This document shows positions 1-9,718 of a stretch of DNA of 64,000 bases, piece by piece. A program made the position numbers and the translations under genes. The stretch's first letter is position 1, and every line of letters starts with the position of its first letter. The stretch is from an uncultured Carboxylicivirga sp. (GTDB taxonomy: Bacteria > Bacteroidota > Bacteroidia > Bacteroidales > Marinilabiliaceae): contig CANNEA010000004.1 of the NCBI GenBank assembly GCA_947503525.1, forward strand, positions 534,743 through 598,742, given 5' to 3'. The notes beneath the pieces are model-generated. The model was not told the origin of the DNA and ran no database searches. It saw only the letters and a program-made list of their open reading frames with translations.

Positions 1-692
1 ACATCCACCAGTAAAGCTTGTGCACCGTTTGTTTGATAATCTGCCGCCTTTACATCTCGTAAATGCACTTTATCAGCTTCGGATAGAATAGTATTTCCCG
101 GACCTTCAAGTTTTATCTGGTCAAACTTAATCCAGGAGCCTTCTATGGTGGTTAAAATTATTTCATTACCTCCTTTTTTAATCAGCCCTGATGGTAAAGG
201 AATCTCGAGTAAATATTCTGAAGAGTCAACCGGGAATTCATCTAGAAGGCAAGTTCCATTTATTGCAGGAATTCTATATTTCCAAGCCTTCCCATTAACA
301 ATTACCTTAAATAATGGCAAATCGTCGGCATTACAATCGAGAATATCAATGGTAAGTTTCCATTCACCAGATTTTGGTAATTTATCTACACCAAATAAAA
401 CATTTAATGTACTTGACCTCCAGCCTGAAGTTCCCCAAGTACCGCCCCATGTATCGCTCGTACCGGGAATAATATATGGCCAATCTTTTTTTACATCAAA
501 TTTACCAATTAGAAAGTACTTATCTTCCCAACCAAAATCGTTAGCAATGTAGTCCAGATATCCATTACCTGATAAAGCAAATTCAGAACCTGAATTATTG
601 TTCTCTCCAATTTGCCAGATAACAGCACTTTTTTGAGTACAGGATGATATTAATAAACCAGTTATAAGTATTAAGAATAAATATTTTTTCAT
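1..692 (-). CDS. Lipoprotein with PL4-domain-III/CBM-like sandwich, partial at window edge
   Basis: The reading frame begins at 692 with MKKYLFLILITGLLISSCTQ, a lipoprotein signal with lipobox ISSC, and stays open to the window edge, so only about 230 N-terminal residues are visible. The segment after the lipobox contains KKDWPYIIPGTSDTWGGTWG followed by beta-strand-rich sequence. This resembles the galactose-binding-like domain (polysaccharide lyase 4 domain III type) found in front of catalytic modules in Bacteroidota glycan enzymes. The catalytic part, if any, lies outside the window. The gene is 80 bp downstream of the mannose-6-phosphate isomerase-like gene on the same strand and is probably the last visible member of the GntR-headed operon. 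The domain assignment is from memory of the family; the lipoprotein call is seen directly. Confidence 0.6.
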   Translation of the reverse strand, partial: MKKYLFLILITGLLISSCTQKSAVIWQIGENNNSGSEFALSGNGYLDYIANDFGWEDKYFLIGKFDVKKDWPYIIPGTSDTWGGTWGTSGWRSSTLNVLFGVDKLPKSGEWKLTIDILDCNADDLPLFKVIVNGKAWKYRIPAINGTCLLDEFPVDSSEYLLEIPLPSGLIKKGGNEIILTTIEGSWIKFDQIKLEGPGNTILSEADKVHLRDVKAADYQTNGAQALLVD

Positions 693-772
693 TTGTATAA
701 TCTATAATGAGCCTAAAATTGCAGGTTTCGATTATAAACACTCAGCATAATTGTGACTCAGGATTAGTTAAA

Positions 773-2539
773 CTATTTCATAAAAGCCTTAACAACAACG
801 GCTTCCTTGTCTGATTTATTAATGAGCCTATAAACCCCGGCAGCAGCGGGAATAACAAAAGTTTCGGCAAAATTGAAACGTTGACATATTCCATTTTTCG
901 TTTCCACTAGAATACTCCTTCCTTCTACCAATGAAAGCACATTGCATTTATTGTTGGTTTCAATTTCAATTTCAGAATTAAAATGGTAGCGTTCAACATC
1001 GTAAGTGTGTTTTTCATGAGTTGACAGATGAAACTTCTGCCAATCGTCGCCCTCTTCTATTAATGAAGGTTTTGCAATCAGCTTATCCTTTACATACTGT
1101 CCTTTCCTTTCGAACACAAGGTTTTCCATCCCTCTATCAACATTAATTGGACGTGGCTTTCCATCTAAATCAACACGGAGCCAATCGTACATTTTAAATG
1201 TGAAAATATAAGGCGTGGTGCTTATTTCAAGCACAAGATTTTCAGTTCCCGAACCATGGATAGTTCCAGGGGGTATCAGAAATAAATCATGTTTGTGCGA
1301 ATCATGTATTTGAACGTGTTTGGTGATATCAATCTCTTTATTGTTTTCGAAACTGTATTTCAAATCAGTCTCAAAAGCTTTAGGATCGATATCTTTCTGA
1401 AAACCTAAATAACACTTGGCATCTTTTCCGGCATCCAAAATATAGTAGGTTTCTTCCTGAGTAATGGTTTCTCCAAAATGCTCCTTCATATATTCTAATT
1501 GAGGATGACATTGAATTGAAAGATTTCCACCATCAAAAGTATCCAGAAAGTCGAAACGAATAGGAAACTCATAACCATATTGATCAGCATGCATTCCCAT
1601 TACTGCTTTGTTTTCCTGAAACATCAAACAATCAAACGATGCCTCCAGCAACATGCCATCGCTTTCAAATAATAATCCGTTTTCAGGCACAATTAGCTCA
1701 AAGGACCAGGCATAGTTTATCACATCCTTGTTTAATGACTTAATTCTATCTCTGATCCATTGTCCTCCCCAAGCTCCCGGTTCGAACCATGGTCGAACAC
1801 GAAATACATTTTCCGACATCATTTTTAAGCCCTGCCTGAAATCATCACCTTTCATCCAAACCAAACTATCCGTTTGCTGTCCATCAATAATAATATCGAT
1901 ATCTCTTAGAACATTCGCTTTGTGTTCGTTAAGTACTATCCAATCAACAAAATAGAACCTTTTATACATGGCTTTGATGGCGAATGCATCATCTGCTCCC
2001 AGATTCAAAACTGACTTAGCTCTTGCTCTGAATTGAAGCTCGTTTTTTGGCAGGTCGATATAAATCAAAAATCCTTTCAAACCAGTTAATGCAGCTCCCG
2101 GTCCTATAACGACATTGATATCAGACTCTTCTTTTAAATCCGAATTTTTAATCTTCTCATCAATAAAATAATCCGATAGTTTAAGCGTGGTTCTTTTACC
2201 AAATATAGGGTCGCTGCCCCCTAAAAATGGAGCTATCATTACATCGATATCTGATGATGATTTCATCAGGTCAGTTGTAAAAATAAAGTTTAAACTTTTG
2301 TTTCTGCTATTCAGAGCATCTTCAAGATCGGCTGCAATCTGTTTGTAAAAAACACCTTCAAAACCATCGATTAGCACGAGCTTTTTGTTGACAATGACCT
2401 CTGCTAATTCACTAATTTCAGAACTGATTACACCACTATCTATCTTTAAGCTTGGATATATATCGTAGTTCCCTTCTTCTACCTGCTCTTTGCTTTGCGG
2501 CAAAAGAAATTGTTTAGTCTCTCTAATCTTGTTCATCAT
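773..2539 (-). CDS. Class I mannose-6-phosphate isomerase-like protein with extra N-terminal domain
   Basis: The C-terminal half (about residues 240-500) carries type I phosphomannose isomerase features: the LSIQCHP zinc-ligand block, a following glutamate-rich stretch ([10 protein letters not shown]), and [19 protein letters not shown] with a further His ligand. The reaction would be mannose-6-phosphate to fructose-6-phosphate in the cytosol, the entry of mannose into glycolysis. The protein is 588 aa, much longer than a ~320-390 aa classical ManA. The first ~230 residues look like a uridine-kinase/phosphoribulokinase-type fold ([22 protein letters not shown]), but the P-loop glycines and lysine are not recognisable, so this domain is probably not an active kinase. 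The start codon overlaps the upstream gene's stop by 4 bp (ATGA), indicating translational coupling. Context with mannosidases and a ROK kinase supports the mannose assignment. Confidence 0.8.
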   Translation of the reverse strand: MMNKIRETKQFLLPQSKEQVEEGNYDIYPSLKIDSGVISSEISELAEVIVNKKLVLIDGFEGVFYKQIAADLEDALNSRNKSLNFIFTTDLMKSSSDIDVMIAPFLGGSDPIFGKRTTLKLSDYFIDEKIKNSDLKEESDINVVIGPGAALTGLKGFLIYIDLPKNELQFRARAKSVLNLGADDAFAIKAMYKRFYFVDWIVLNEHKANVLRDIDIIIDGQQTDSLVWMKGDDFRQGLKMMSENVFRVRPWFEPGAWGGQWIRDRIKSLNKDVINYAWSFELIVPENGLLFESDGMLLEASFDCLMFQENKAVMGMHADQYGYEFPIRFDFLDTFDGGNLSIQCHPQLEYMKEHFGETITQEETYYILDAGKDAKCYLGFQKDIDPKAFETDLKYSFENNKEIDITKHVQIHDSHKHDLFLIPPGTIHGSGTENLVLEISTTPYIFTFKMYDWLRVDLDGKPRPINVDRGMENLVFERKGQYVKDKLIAKPSLIEEGDDWQKFHLSTHEKHTYDVERYHFNSEIEIETNNKCNVLSLVEGRSILVETKNGICQRFNFAETFVIPAAAGVYRLINKSDKEAVVVKAFMK

Positions 2540-3828
2540 TCTTCAATTAAGTCTTCTAACATCTCAATAGCCTTAAACAAAACACCAGCAGAACCTCTAA
2601 AAGTTCCTGAACCTGTTGGTTTATTATCAACTGTATACCACTCGTAAAAGCCGTTGTTTTTTTCAACCCTATCAGTCATAGGAATTAACTGTTCATAGGC
2701 CTCTTGGTAAAAACCATATTTCACCAACTGTTGTATCATTCGTGCACCAAACCAAGTCCAGTCTCCCCCATTCTGATAACCGTAAGGAACCATTCCTTCA
2801 TTCTCGAAGGCCCATTCGGGATATGTAGGATACAAGGTCAAACCTATTGAACCTGCCCCTGAGGCTTTAACATTGGCAATCATTTTATCAAGAGAAGTCT
2901 TAATTTGCTCCTTATTCAACAAGTCCGCTTCAATGGCTATTGCAGTTCCACCATGATAGAATATTTCGTTTTCGTTGAAATCATCAGGATAAGGTGAACC
3001 ATCTAGATACACGTGAGGAATAAACTTTTGATTCTTATCATCCCAAAGATGCTCCATTATGTTTTTAGCAATACCATCCTTAACAGCTTTCCACTTAACC
3101 TTTGATTCAGGAATCAACTCGATTATATTATTAAGCGCAATAACCATCATCGCATTATCATAGATGTCCAGACAATATTTTGTATCATCGGTGATATACA
3201 CGCCCCAAGGATGAGAATGCTGAACATCGCCCCAATCAGCCGTGGTAGCCCCATAAACCAATCCGTACTCTTCGCTCCATCTTTGGTTTATTAAAAAATC
3301 CATGGACCATTGTAAGCGATCAGCTATGGTTTTATCCCCAACCTTTTCTTGAAGAAAGTCTTTATCACCAGTTTTAGTCACATACTTATAAACCGCTTGA
3401 ACAAGTGAAGATTCATGATCAGTTTCTACCGTGTTTTTATGTCCACAATAAACGGGTTCCAAATCATTATAAATATATGTATATCCTCCTTCTACATCTA
3501 CTGCCTTCTCCTTGGGAATAAAACCATCAATAATATTTCCGTCATCTCCTTGCAAACGAAAGAATACCCTTAAATTTTCTTTGAGCTCTTCTCTTGGATA
3601 AACTTCGGCCGATAGCTCGATAAAGGTATTGTAATCACGAATCCAAACCTCTCCATATCCATCGCCGGCGTTAAAACCTGTTTTAACCACTTCTAAAGCT
3701 TTCTTCTTTACAAAGGCAAAACTTTTGTTTGTTTGAATCGAAGATTTAAGTTCCTCGCTTATTTCTTGTTTTTGAAAACACCCAATAAATAAGAGAGATA
3801 GAACAAAAAAAACATAATACTTCTTCAT
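2536..3828 (-). CDS. Lipoprotein glycoside hydrolase of (alpha/alpha)6-barrel type
   Basis: A 430-aa protein with lipoprotein signal [17 protein letters not shown], so probably surface- or periplasm-anchored. The body has motifs typical of six-hairpin glycosidases: [11 protein letters not shown] near residue 60, an aromatic-rich [17 protein letters not shown] stretch near 195, [12 protein letters not shown] near 360 and a C-terminal [18 protein letters not shown] block. Acidic residues in the WIRD and ADWGD motifs are candidate catalytic residues. The family was not assigned with certainty: GH63-, GH37- or GH125-like toroids are all possible, and context favours an alpha-mannosidase or a disaccharide-trimming enzyme. 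It is translationally coupled to the mannose-6-phosphate isomerase-like gene and follows the transporter gene by 72 bp. Confidence 0.6.
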   Translation of the reverse strand: MKKYYVFFVLSLLFIGCFQKQEISEELKSSIQTNKSFAFVKKKALEVVKTGFNAGDGYGEVWIRDYNTFIELSAEVYPREELKENLRVFFRLQGDDGNIIDGFIPKEKAVDVEGGYTYIYNDLEPVYCGHKNTVETDHESSLVQAVYKYVTKTGDKDFLQEKVGDKTIADRLQWSMDFLINQRWSEEYGLVYGATTADWGDVQHSHPWGVYITDDTKYCLDIYDNAMMVIALNNIIELIPESKVKWKAVKDGIAKNIMEHLWDDKNQKFIPHVYLDGSPYPDDFNENEIFYHGGTAIAIEADLLNKEQIKTSLDKMIANVKASGAGSIGLTLYPTYPEWAFENEGMVPYGYQNGGDWTWFGARMIQQLVKYGFYQEAYEQLIPMTDRVEKNNGFYEWYTVDNKPTGSGTFRGSAGVLFKAIEMLEDLIEE

Positions 3829-3900
3829 GATATGGTTTCTTTATTATTCTTTTTTAATATGACCTAACTATTCGTTAAAGATGATTACCGATCATTAGTT

Positions 3901-5058
3901 TCAATCAGCCATTTTTTTGACATAAAATGATAAGGCAAGCAAATAAACCGCGCAAAAGACTAATACAAACATGCCAAACCAAATGCTTGATAAATCCGCC
4001 ACTTTTCCAATAATTGGCGGGATAAATGCACCACCTGATACGGCCATAATCATCAAGCCGGATATTTCGTTGGCACGGTGATTAAATTTGTCGATGGTAA
4101 TTGAAAAAATGAGTGGAAAAATATTTGAAGCTCCCAAACCAATTGCAAACATTAGTGCTAAGGCAATGCCAGGGATTGGCGAAACGATATAAGCAACTAT
4201 TGTACCTAAGGTCAAAACTGACGATAGAATAAGAAATTTCCTGGCCGGCACACGGGTTAAAAGTAATGCGCCCATAAATGTACCCAACATCTTACCGAAA
4301 AAATAAAGGCTTCGTCCCTGTTTTGCTGGTTCGATATCCATCCCTAACTCTTCCATCAAAAATTGACCGGAAGCTGCATTTATACCAACATCAATTCCTA
4401 CAACAAAGAAAATCCCCAGCACCATTAAGGCTATGTAGCCATTTCCTAAAAGTTTAATACATGAAATAAATGTTGCTTTTTCACCTTCTGATTTACTTTC
4501 CTCAATTTTAGACAGATGCAGCCAAAGGGCAGATAGAATTGAAATCCCACCATAAACCACAAGTACCATCATCCAATTACCAAACTGAACAGTAAAAAAA
4601 GTGGCCAGATAAGGCGCTATCATTGATCCTATGGCTTTGACAAATTGTGATAGGCTTAAGAAGCTGGAACTTCGATTCGAAGGAACCACATCTACCAACA
4701 AAGGGTTTGCAGAAACCTGAATAATCGTGTTACCAATTCCTAGCAAGGCAAAACCAGCCAGTAGCGTTGGAAAGGTGTAAACAATAAATGGAAGAAATAA
4801 GCCCAAAGCTGTTAAAAGCATTCCAATATTTAGCATGTTTTTTTTACCGATTCGATCTTGCAGTATGCCTACAGGAATAGAAAGAATAAAAAACCAGGCA
4901 AAAACGGCCATTGGAATTAACTGTGCTAGCGTATTGCTTAGTTCGAAATCGGCTTTGGCGTTATCTGCGCCTATACCCACAAGGTCGCAAAAACTCATGG
5001 CGAAAAAGCCAACAAGAACAGGGATTACATATTTGAGAGATAATTTAGTTTGAAACAT
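3901..5058 (-). CDS. FucP/GluP-like sugar:H+ symporter (MFS)
   Basis: A 385-aa polytopic inner-membrane protein with about 12 hydrophobic segments and an MFS loop motif between TM2 and TM3 (GILQDRIGKKNML). The N-terminal pattern (VLVGFFAMSFCDLVGIGADNAK) and the NTIIQVSANPLL segment match the fucose/glucose-galactose permease branch of MFS used by Bacteroidota for monosaccharides. The substrate is inferred, not seen; with the ROK kinase, isomerase and mannosidases, mannose is the best guess. It follows the ROK gene by 15 bp in the GntR-headed operon. Confidence 0.8.
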   Translation of the reverse strand: MFQTKLSLKYVIPVLVGFFAMSFCDLVGIGADNAKADFELSNTLAQLIPMAVFAWFFILSIPVGILQDRIGKKNMLNIGMLLTALGLFLPFIVYTFPTLLAGFALLGIGNTIIQVSANPLLVDVVPSNRSSSFLSLSQFVKAIGSMIAPYLATFFTVQFGNWMMVLVVYGGISILSALWLHLSKIEESKSEGEKATFISCIKLLGNGYIALMVLGIFFVVGIDVGINAASGQFLMEELGMDIEPAKQGRSLYFFGKMLGTFMGALLLTRVPARKFLILSSVLTLGTIVAYIVSPIPGIALALMFAIGLGASNIFPLIFSITIDKFNHRANEISGLMIMAVSGGAFIPPIIGKVADLSSIWFGMFVLVFCAVYLLALSFYVKKMAD

Positions 5059-5073
5059 TGAAGAAATATTTAT

Positions 5074-6009
5074 TTACATTTTTCCTAAAGCAGGTAGTGT
5101 CCGTTGGTAAAAAGTATTATCAATTAATGTGGCTGCTCCAATAAATGATGCGCTTTCCTTTAACTCAGAAATAGCAATGTTGATTTTCAGGTTTTCCTTC
5201 TTCAGGTATTCGTTAAGGCTATTTTCAAAAAGGTGATAAGCTCTGGATATGTTACCACCCATTACAAGAACTTCAAGATGAAAACACTGAATCCAAGGGG
5301 CTAAGAACACTCCCATTTTTTCACCAAAATCATTGAATACATCTTGTGCTTCCGTTTTGCTTGAAGCCAACTCTGCAATTTGCTTTACTCCTGTTAGTTT
5401 TTGTCCTGAAAGCTGTTCGTACCGATTCAATAATCCCCGTGTAGAAAAATAATCATCCGCAATTCCATTTTCGAAAGGTAAATGCCATAAGCATCCACTT
5501 TGTGGGACTTCATTACCATCAACAACGGGTAATCCATCTTTGATAAAAGCAGAACCAAATCCTGTACCCAGAGTAATGGATAATGAATGTTGAAAGTTTT
5601 TAGCAAAGCCAACCTGGTCCTCTCCTATAGCAAAAGCTGTTGCATCATTAATAAAACGAACAGGAATGTCACCATCAAGATTTAAGTATGTTCTGAGTTT
5701 TTGAGGAACATTAATACCATAAATATTATCATACTTCCCATTTTCGCCTTTAAACAAAGGAATTCCATTTAGGTAATCAAACGGTCCCGGCATGGCAAAA
5801 GCAATTCCCTGTACCGTTTCAATACCAACTGCATCAACGGTACTTTTAATTACTCCACCCCAGGCAGATATAACCTCATCAGGCATACCTTGATTATTTA
5901 AATCAGTTTCAGACAAAGTATTTGCTAATAACTTCTTCTCGCTTAAATCATAAGCCATACAGCTAACATGACTGCCGCCAACATCAACGCCTATTGCAAT
6001 TTTTTTCAT
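5074..6009 (-). CDS. ROK-family sugar kinase (probable manno/glucokinase)
   Basis: A 311-aa cytosolic protein starting MKKIAIGVDVGGSHVSC, the ATP phosphate-binding DxGG motif of the ASKHA fold. Further motifs are FINDATAFAIGE, holding the catalytic Asp region, and the second phosphate loop SITLGTGFGSAFI. The CxCGxxGCxE zinc motif of many ROK kinases is absent; the corresponding region reads GCLWHLPFENGIADDYFS. It would phosphorylate an imported hexose at C6, producing the substrate of the downstream isomerase. The gene lies 2 bp after the GntR regulator. Some ROK proteins are regulators, but no HTH is present here, so a kinase is much more likely. Confidence 0.8.
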   Translation of the reverse strand: MKKIAIGVDVGGSHVSCMAYDLSEKKLLANTLSETDLNNQGMPDEVISAWGGVIKSTVDAVGIETVQGIAFAMPGPFDYLNGIPLFKGENGKYDNIYGINVPQKLRTYLNLDGDIPVRFINDATAFAIGEDQVGFAKNFQHSLSITLGTGFGSAFIKDGLPVVDGNEVPQSGCLWHLPFENGIADDYFSTRGLLNRYEQLSGQKLTGVKQIAELASSKTEAQDVFNDFGEKMGVFLAPWIQCFHLEVLVMGGNISRAYHLFENSLNEYLKKENLKINIAISELKESASFIGAATLIDNTFYQRTLPALGKM

Positions 6010-6011
6010 AC

Positions 6012-6740
6012 TTATCGTTTAATGCTTATTGTATAGGTAAAACGTTCGGCTATATAGAAGCCTTTATTATATTCAAGCGGACGATTTCCCGGGTCAGAAA
6101 CAAAACGTTCTCTAATTAACACCGGGTCGCCTTTGGCTATTTTCAGTCGCTTCGATGTAATTTCTGATGCCAATCGTGCTTTTAATCTTTCATTTGAAAA
6201 TGAAGGAATAACATGAAAATCCTTTTCCAGTATTTCGTAGAGAGGACGTGAAAAATCTTCATTTCCTGTTAATCCAATTTTTGGATGAAAGTAGCTTTCA
6301 AAAAACACAAAAGGCCCATCATCATCACCACGCAAACGACTTAATTTCAATATTGAGGTTTCAGGACTAATTTCAAAAAATGAGGCTATCTTCTTATCTG
6401 CCTTAACCCATTCTGTATGTAAGGAAACATTGGTAAAAGCAACACCCTTATCATTCATTTCCTGCGTAAAACTGTGCCATTCGTTTAAATGCGTAGTCAC
6501 TTGTTTTTGTGCAACTTTTGTTCCTACTCCTTTTTTACGAATCAATAAGCCTTCGTATTCCAGTTTATTACTTGCCTGACGCAAAGTGTTTCTGGAAATA
6601 CCAAGTTTCTTGGCTAAGTCAACTTCTTTGGGTAAAAAACCACCATTCTTGTACTCAGGAAGTTCAATTAAACTACGCAGTAACTCTTCCACCTGTGCAT
6701 GCAATGGAATCGGACTTGAATGGTCGATTTTAAAAATCAT
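6012..6740 (-). CDS. GntR-family (HutC/UTRA) transcriptional regulator
   Basis: A 242-aa protein. Residues ~1-75 form a GntR winged helix (PLHAQVEELLRSLIE, then DLAKKLGISRNTLRQASNKL, ending EGLLIRKKGVGTKVA). Residues ~95-240 form a UTRA effector domain (GPFVFFESYFHPKIG, PVLIRERFV, PLEYNKGFYIAERF). The UTRA domain binds a sugar or sugar phosphate in related regulators; mannose-6-phosphate or a similar metabolite is an inference. It is the first gene of the operon leading to the ROK kinase and transporter, and a TGTTCA-n6-TGAACA inverted repeat sits 26 bp upstream of its start, which suggests autoregulation. Confidence 0.88.
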   Translation of the reverse strand: MIFKIDHSSPIPLHAQVEELLRSLIELPEYKNGGFLPKEVDLAKKLGISRNTLRQASNKLEYEGLLIRKKGVGTKVAQKQVTTHLNEWHSFTQEMNDKGVAFTNVSLHTEWVKADKKIASFFEISPETSILKLSRLRGDDDGPFVFFESYFHPKIGLTGNEDFSRPLYEILEKDFHVIPSFSNERLKARLASEITSKRLKIAKGDPVLIRERFVSDPGNRPLEYNKGFYIAERFTYTISIKR

Positions 6741-6766
6741 AAATTATTACCTGATATATAATACCT

Positions 6767-6784
6767 TGTTCATATGTTTGAACA
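6767..6784. promoter_or_regulatory. Candidate GntR operator upstream of the mannose operon
   Basis: TGTTCATATGTTTGAACA is a perfect 6-bp inverted repeat (TGTTCA/TGAACA) around a 6-bp spacer, in the promoter region of the GntR-regulator gene. GntR-family dimers bind short inverted repeats of this size. The assignment is by position and symmetry only; no second copy was found in the window. Confidence 0.4.
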
Positions 6785-6996
6785 TGCAAATGTATTAACA
6801 ATTTAAGTTTTAGTCCAGGCTAATAGCTTAGCAGCATTTTTACACAAAACACATATAACGCTGTATATATGACTCTTATAAACCAAAACAAAACATGCAC
6901 TAAGTTTGCACCTCGTCATATGAGTATAATTTGTGGTTATAAAACAATGCTTTTTCTTTTTTGAAACACGGATTTCAACTTTGCTTTAATAGTTAT

Positions 6997-9174
6997 TTAT
7001 AGTACTACTTCCTCGCCATAAAATTTAGTAGCAATCAACTTATCATCTTCGTATACCGAAAAGGTTTTACGTTTTAACTGAATGCCAAAAGTTCGGCCTT
7101 TGTACTTGATGTTTTTTAATGTTGCTTCACCAATATCTTCGTGGTTAAATGGCTTAATAGTCATTTTATCATTTTCTATTTTCACTCCAAACGTTCCAAA
7201 AACAATGGCTTCCATACCTGCACCGGCTGCAATCTGAACTGGCATAGAAGAGCGATCTTGCTCGGGTGCATCGATACGTGGATTTTGTGGCAGATAAGGG
7301 AAATGGTTGATATATCGAATGTTACGATTTAGTACATCCCAACCTTTACCTGCAAAACCTTTTTGGTATAGGTTACGAGAAATACGCCCAGGCATTCCTG
7401 CATATTGTCCACCACCTCCCCAGTCGGAATCAATTAAATCCCAATGTACCGAATCTCTTCTTGCAATTGAATAAACACCATACTTCCCAAGAAACTCACC
7501 TTCCTGAAGATGACTCACCAAACGATAAGCCTGATAATCCGGGAGGTAATCTGTGCCTAGCAGATCAAATAAATGATAAGTCCAAATTGTACCTTTGGTA
7601 CCATCAGGATAGTAATTATCGAACCATCCTAATTCGTCATTCCACAAATACTCATCAACCAAACCTTTTAGATTTTCAGCATCGTTAAAATAGTTCTGTT
7701 TCAACTTCTTTTCGGCCCTTTTATCGGCCCATTCAGACATTGTGTATAACAAATCGATAGTTAAAGTATTGGTTATCGGCACCACATGATTATAACCATC
7801 GGTACGAATCTCAATAATCTTCTCGGTATTATAACCCACATCAATTAAGCCTAACTTGTTGGTATAATTCGTTTGTAACTCATTAACCCAAGCTTGCATC
7901 CATTCCCATACTGTTTTGCCTGAAGCCAATTCATCAAATAAGGTATAATCGCCTGTGTGACGTATGTAAGCCTCTATCATTACTTGCAAAGCAAATGGTT
8001 CTTGAATATAAAGTATATCCCAATGTGCACCATTCCAGCCTACGTATGTTCTTTTTAATTTTACCTGTTCGAAATTGGTAAGAATAGCTCCTCTTAAACT
8101 CTCTGGATCAAGCATTGCCAACAAATCGGATGTATACGAATTATCCCAACTAATGGTGTATGGCCATGTTCCTACGGCCCAAAATACTTCAGAAATATAA
8201 TTTGGATTCTCATATCGACTCATTAACACGGAAAGTACACATCGATAATAATACTCTTTTAACTGCTTATTAGTGCCAGACAACTGTGGAAGTGTAGTAT
8301 ATGCCCAAGACAACATATCGCGTGTTTTCTTGTCTGCATTTTCCATGCGCTGTTTAATATCGGACTGGCTTATTGCAGGAGCGCCATTTTGTGGCTCGTA
8401 AAACTTAACTGCAAAATAATAAGTTTCCGTTTTACCCGGAGCAATATTAATTTCAAAACCCTTTTCACTGGTTTCTTGTATTGATGAAGACACGCGGGCA
8501 TGAGCCATTTTACTTCCATGCGTAAAAGCATCAATGGAGTCGGCTTTTGTATCACCAACCTTAAAATGACATTCCATTATTTCAGCTACCTGATTAGGAA
8601 TTATAGTTAGTTCTAAATCTTTCGAATTTCGGTTGGTCAATTGTAATTTAATAAATACCTCATCGTCTTCAAACGACACATTTGTCCAGCTTTTTGCAGC
8701 AAAACTTACCCACTTCTGATTATATTCCTTATGAAAAGTAGCTGTTCTTTCGTATTGATTTGGCTGCCATCTTTCATCTTGTGTTACCATGATGGAAGGA
8801 GAATTTGGACGAAAATTAGAGCCAAGCGGGTCATGCCCTTTCCCATCATTAATCCAATATTTCCACATAGTTGGCACATCGTCTTGTATAATACGTCCCG
8901 TTCTTTTATCAAAAAAGTTTAGATTAAAATCGTAATGAGGCGCTCCAATTGGTAAAAACCATACATTGGTAAACTGTGTAACACTATATTGACGTGGCGA
9001 AACAAACCCACGATAGTTAACCAACAAAACCTGCTCATCGTCAAAAGTCATGTCTTCTCTATCCATACCATAGTATTCCGGGTCGGCAGGCGTAATATCT
9101 CTTTGTGCCAACAAGCCTTGATCAGTAAATACGATAGCAAAAAAGACGATTAATAATAAGTTTAGCTTCCTCAT
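6997..9174 (-). CDS. Secreted (alpha/alpha)6-type glycoside hydrolase, family unassigned
   Basis: A 725-aa protein with a classical signal peptide (MRKLNLLLIVFFAIVFTDQGLLAQ, cleavage after AQ), no lipobox. Residues ~30-290 look like a beta-sandwich domain; residues ~300-680 carry helical-toroid motifs: WAVGTWPYTISWDNSYTSDL, a YVGWNGAHWDILYIQEPFAL block, and SDWGGGGQYAGMPGRISRN with a nearby GAGMEAIVFGTFGV. The domain order resembles GH63/GH15-type enzymes, but I could not fix the family. It is monocistronic by appearance: 256 bp separate its stop from the GntR gene start, and 544 bp separate its start from the next upstream gene. Location between mannose catabolism and mannosidase genes suggests a role in trimming an alpha-mannose-containing glycan. 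Confidence 0.55.
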   Translation of the reverse strand: MRKLNLLLIVFFAIVFTDQGLLAQRDITPADPEYYGMDREDMTFDDEQVLLVNYRGFVSPRQYSVTQFTNVWFLPIGAPHYDFNLNFFDKRTGRIIQDDVPTMWKYWINDGKGHDPLGSNFRPNSPSIMVTQDERWQPNQYERTATFHKEYNQKWVSFAAKSWTNVSFEDDEVFIKLQLTNRNSKDLELTIIPNQVAEIMECHFKVGDTKADSIDAFTHGSKMAHARVSSSIQETSEKGFEINIAPGKTETYYFAVKFYEPQNGAPAISQSDIKQRMENADKKTRDMLSWAYTTLPQLSGTNKQLKEYYYRCVLSVLMSRYENPNYISEVFWAVGTWPYTISWDNSYTSDLLAMLDPESLRGAILTNFEQVKLKRTYVGWNGAHWDILYIQEPFALQVMIEAYIRHTGDYTLFDELASGKTVWEWMQAWVNELQTNYTNKLGLIDVGYNTEKIIEIRTDGYNHVVPITNTLTIDLLYTMSEWADKRAEKKLKQNYFNDAENLKGLVDEYLWNDELGWFDNYYPDGTKGTIWTYHLFDLLGTDYLPDYQAYRLVSHLQEGEFLGKYGVYSIARRDSVHWDLIDSDWGGGGQYAGMPGRISRNLYQKGFAGKGWDVLNRNIRYINHFPYLPQNPRIDAPEQDRSSMPVQIAAGAGMEAIVFGTFGVKIENDKMTIKPFNHEDIGEATLKNIKYKGRTFGIQLKRKTFSVYEDDKLIATKFYGEEVVL

Positions 9175-9269
9175 CCTGTTATATATTTTAATGCTCTGTT
9201 TTAAGAAGAATGAAATGTGTTACCCAATATTCTATTATTATGAGAGGTAATAATTCTTTATTTCTTCAC

Positions 9270-9440
9270 CTATTGAAATAACCACATAAACTGATCTTCT
9301 TCTGTTTCGTACAAGTGCAACAATACGCCATCACTTTCATGACCTGGTTGAGAACAAACTACATTAAGTTGTCATTCGTATTTAAATCAAAAAAATGATT
9401 CTAATCCTTCATTAAACTCTGTTATTATATGTCAATCCAG
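9270..9440 (-). pseudogene. Possible degenerate gene remnant in a 544-bp intergenic gap
   Basis: The gap 9175-9718 holds no intact gene. On the minus strand one frame from about 9440 down to the TAG at 9270-9272 reads with protein-like composition (SDGVLLHLYETEEDQFMWLF near the end), interrupted by three TGA codons that could each derive from TGG (Trp). No start codon or ribosome site is evident. The encoded fragment was not recognised and does not match either neighbour. Chance is possible in so short a stretch. The rest of the gap holds the terminator at 9602-9643 and presumably the promoter of the 6997-9174 gene. Confidence 0.25.
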
Positions 9441-9601
9441 ACATGCTTATCAGTTGACAACATACTATTTAACTATACCTGTAGATATGTTCTGACATAT
9501 AATATTACGAATAAATTGATGCAAGTAAATCAACAGACCGCCAATGCATAATAATTTCTTGTTGAAGTACAATAATCGATTTTATACACTAGGAGTATTG
9601 C

Positions 9602-9643
9602 AAAAAAAAGAATGCTACCTGAATCAATATCAAGTAGCATTCT
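9602..9643 (-). terminator. Intrinsic terminator after the distal GH92 gene
   Basis: AGAATGCTAC (9609-9618) and GTAGCATTCT (9634-9643) form a perfect 10-bp stem with a 15-nt loop. On the minus strand it is followed by a run of eight T (9609 side, plus-strand A run 9602-9609 region). It lies 76 bp past the stop of the GH92 gene at 9719 and closes the GH38-GH92-GH92 unit. Confidence 0.85.
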
Positions 9644-9718
9644 ATCAGTTCCTTTAGTACATAAAACTTATGACAATATTTATTATCCAGCAATACTAAT
9701 TCTAATCCTAGTTATGTA

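Noticed and set aside
145..552. Plus-strand open frame of 135 codons opposite the partial lipoprotein gene
   Set aside because: It is antisense to a gene with a clear lipoprotein signal and family-like domain sequence, and its own translation has no recognisable features.
2536..3828. Assignment as GH125 exo-alpha-1,6-mannosidase
   Set aside because: Context fits, but the sequence lacks blocks I would expect from GH125, and the general toroid motifs also fit GH63/GH37-like enzymes. I kept a neutral description.
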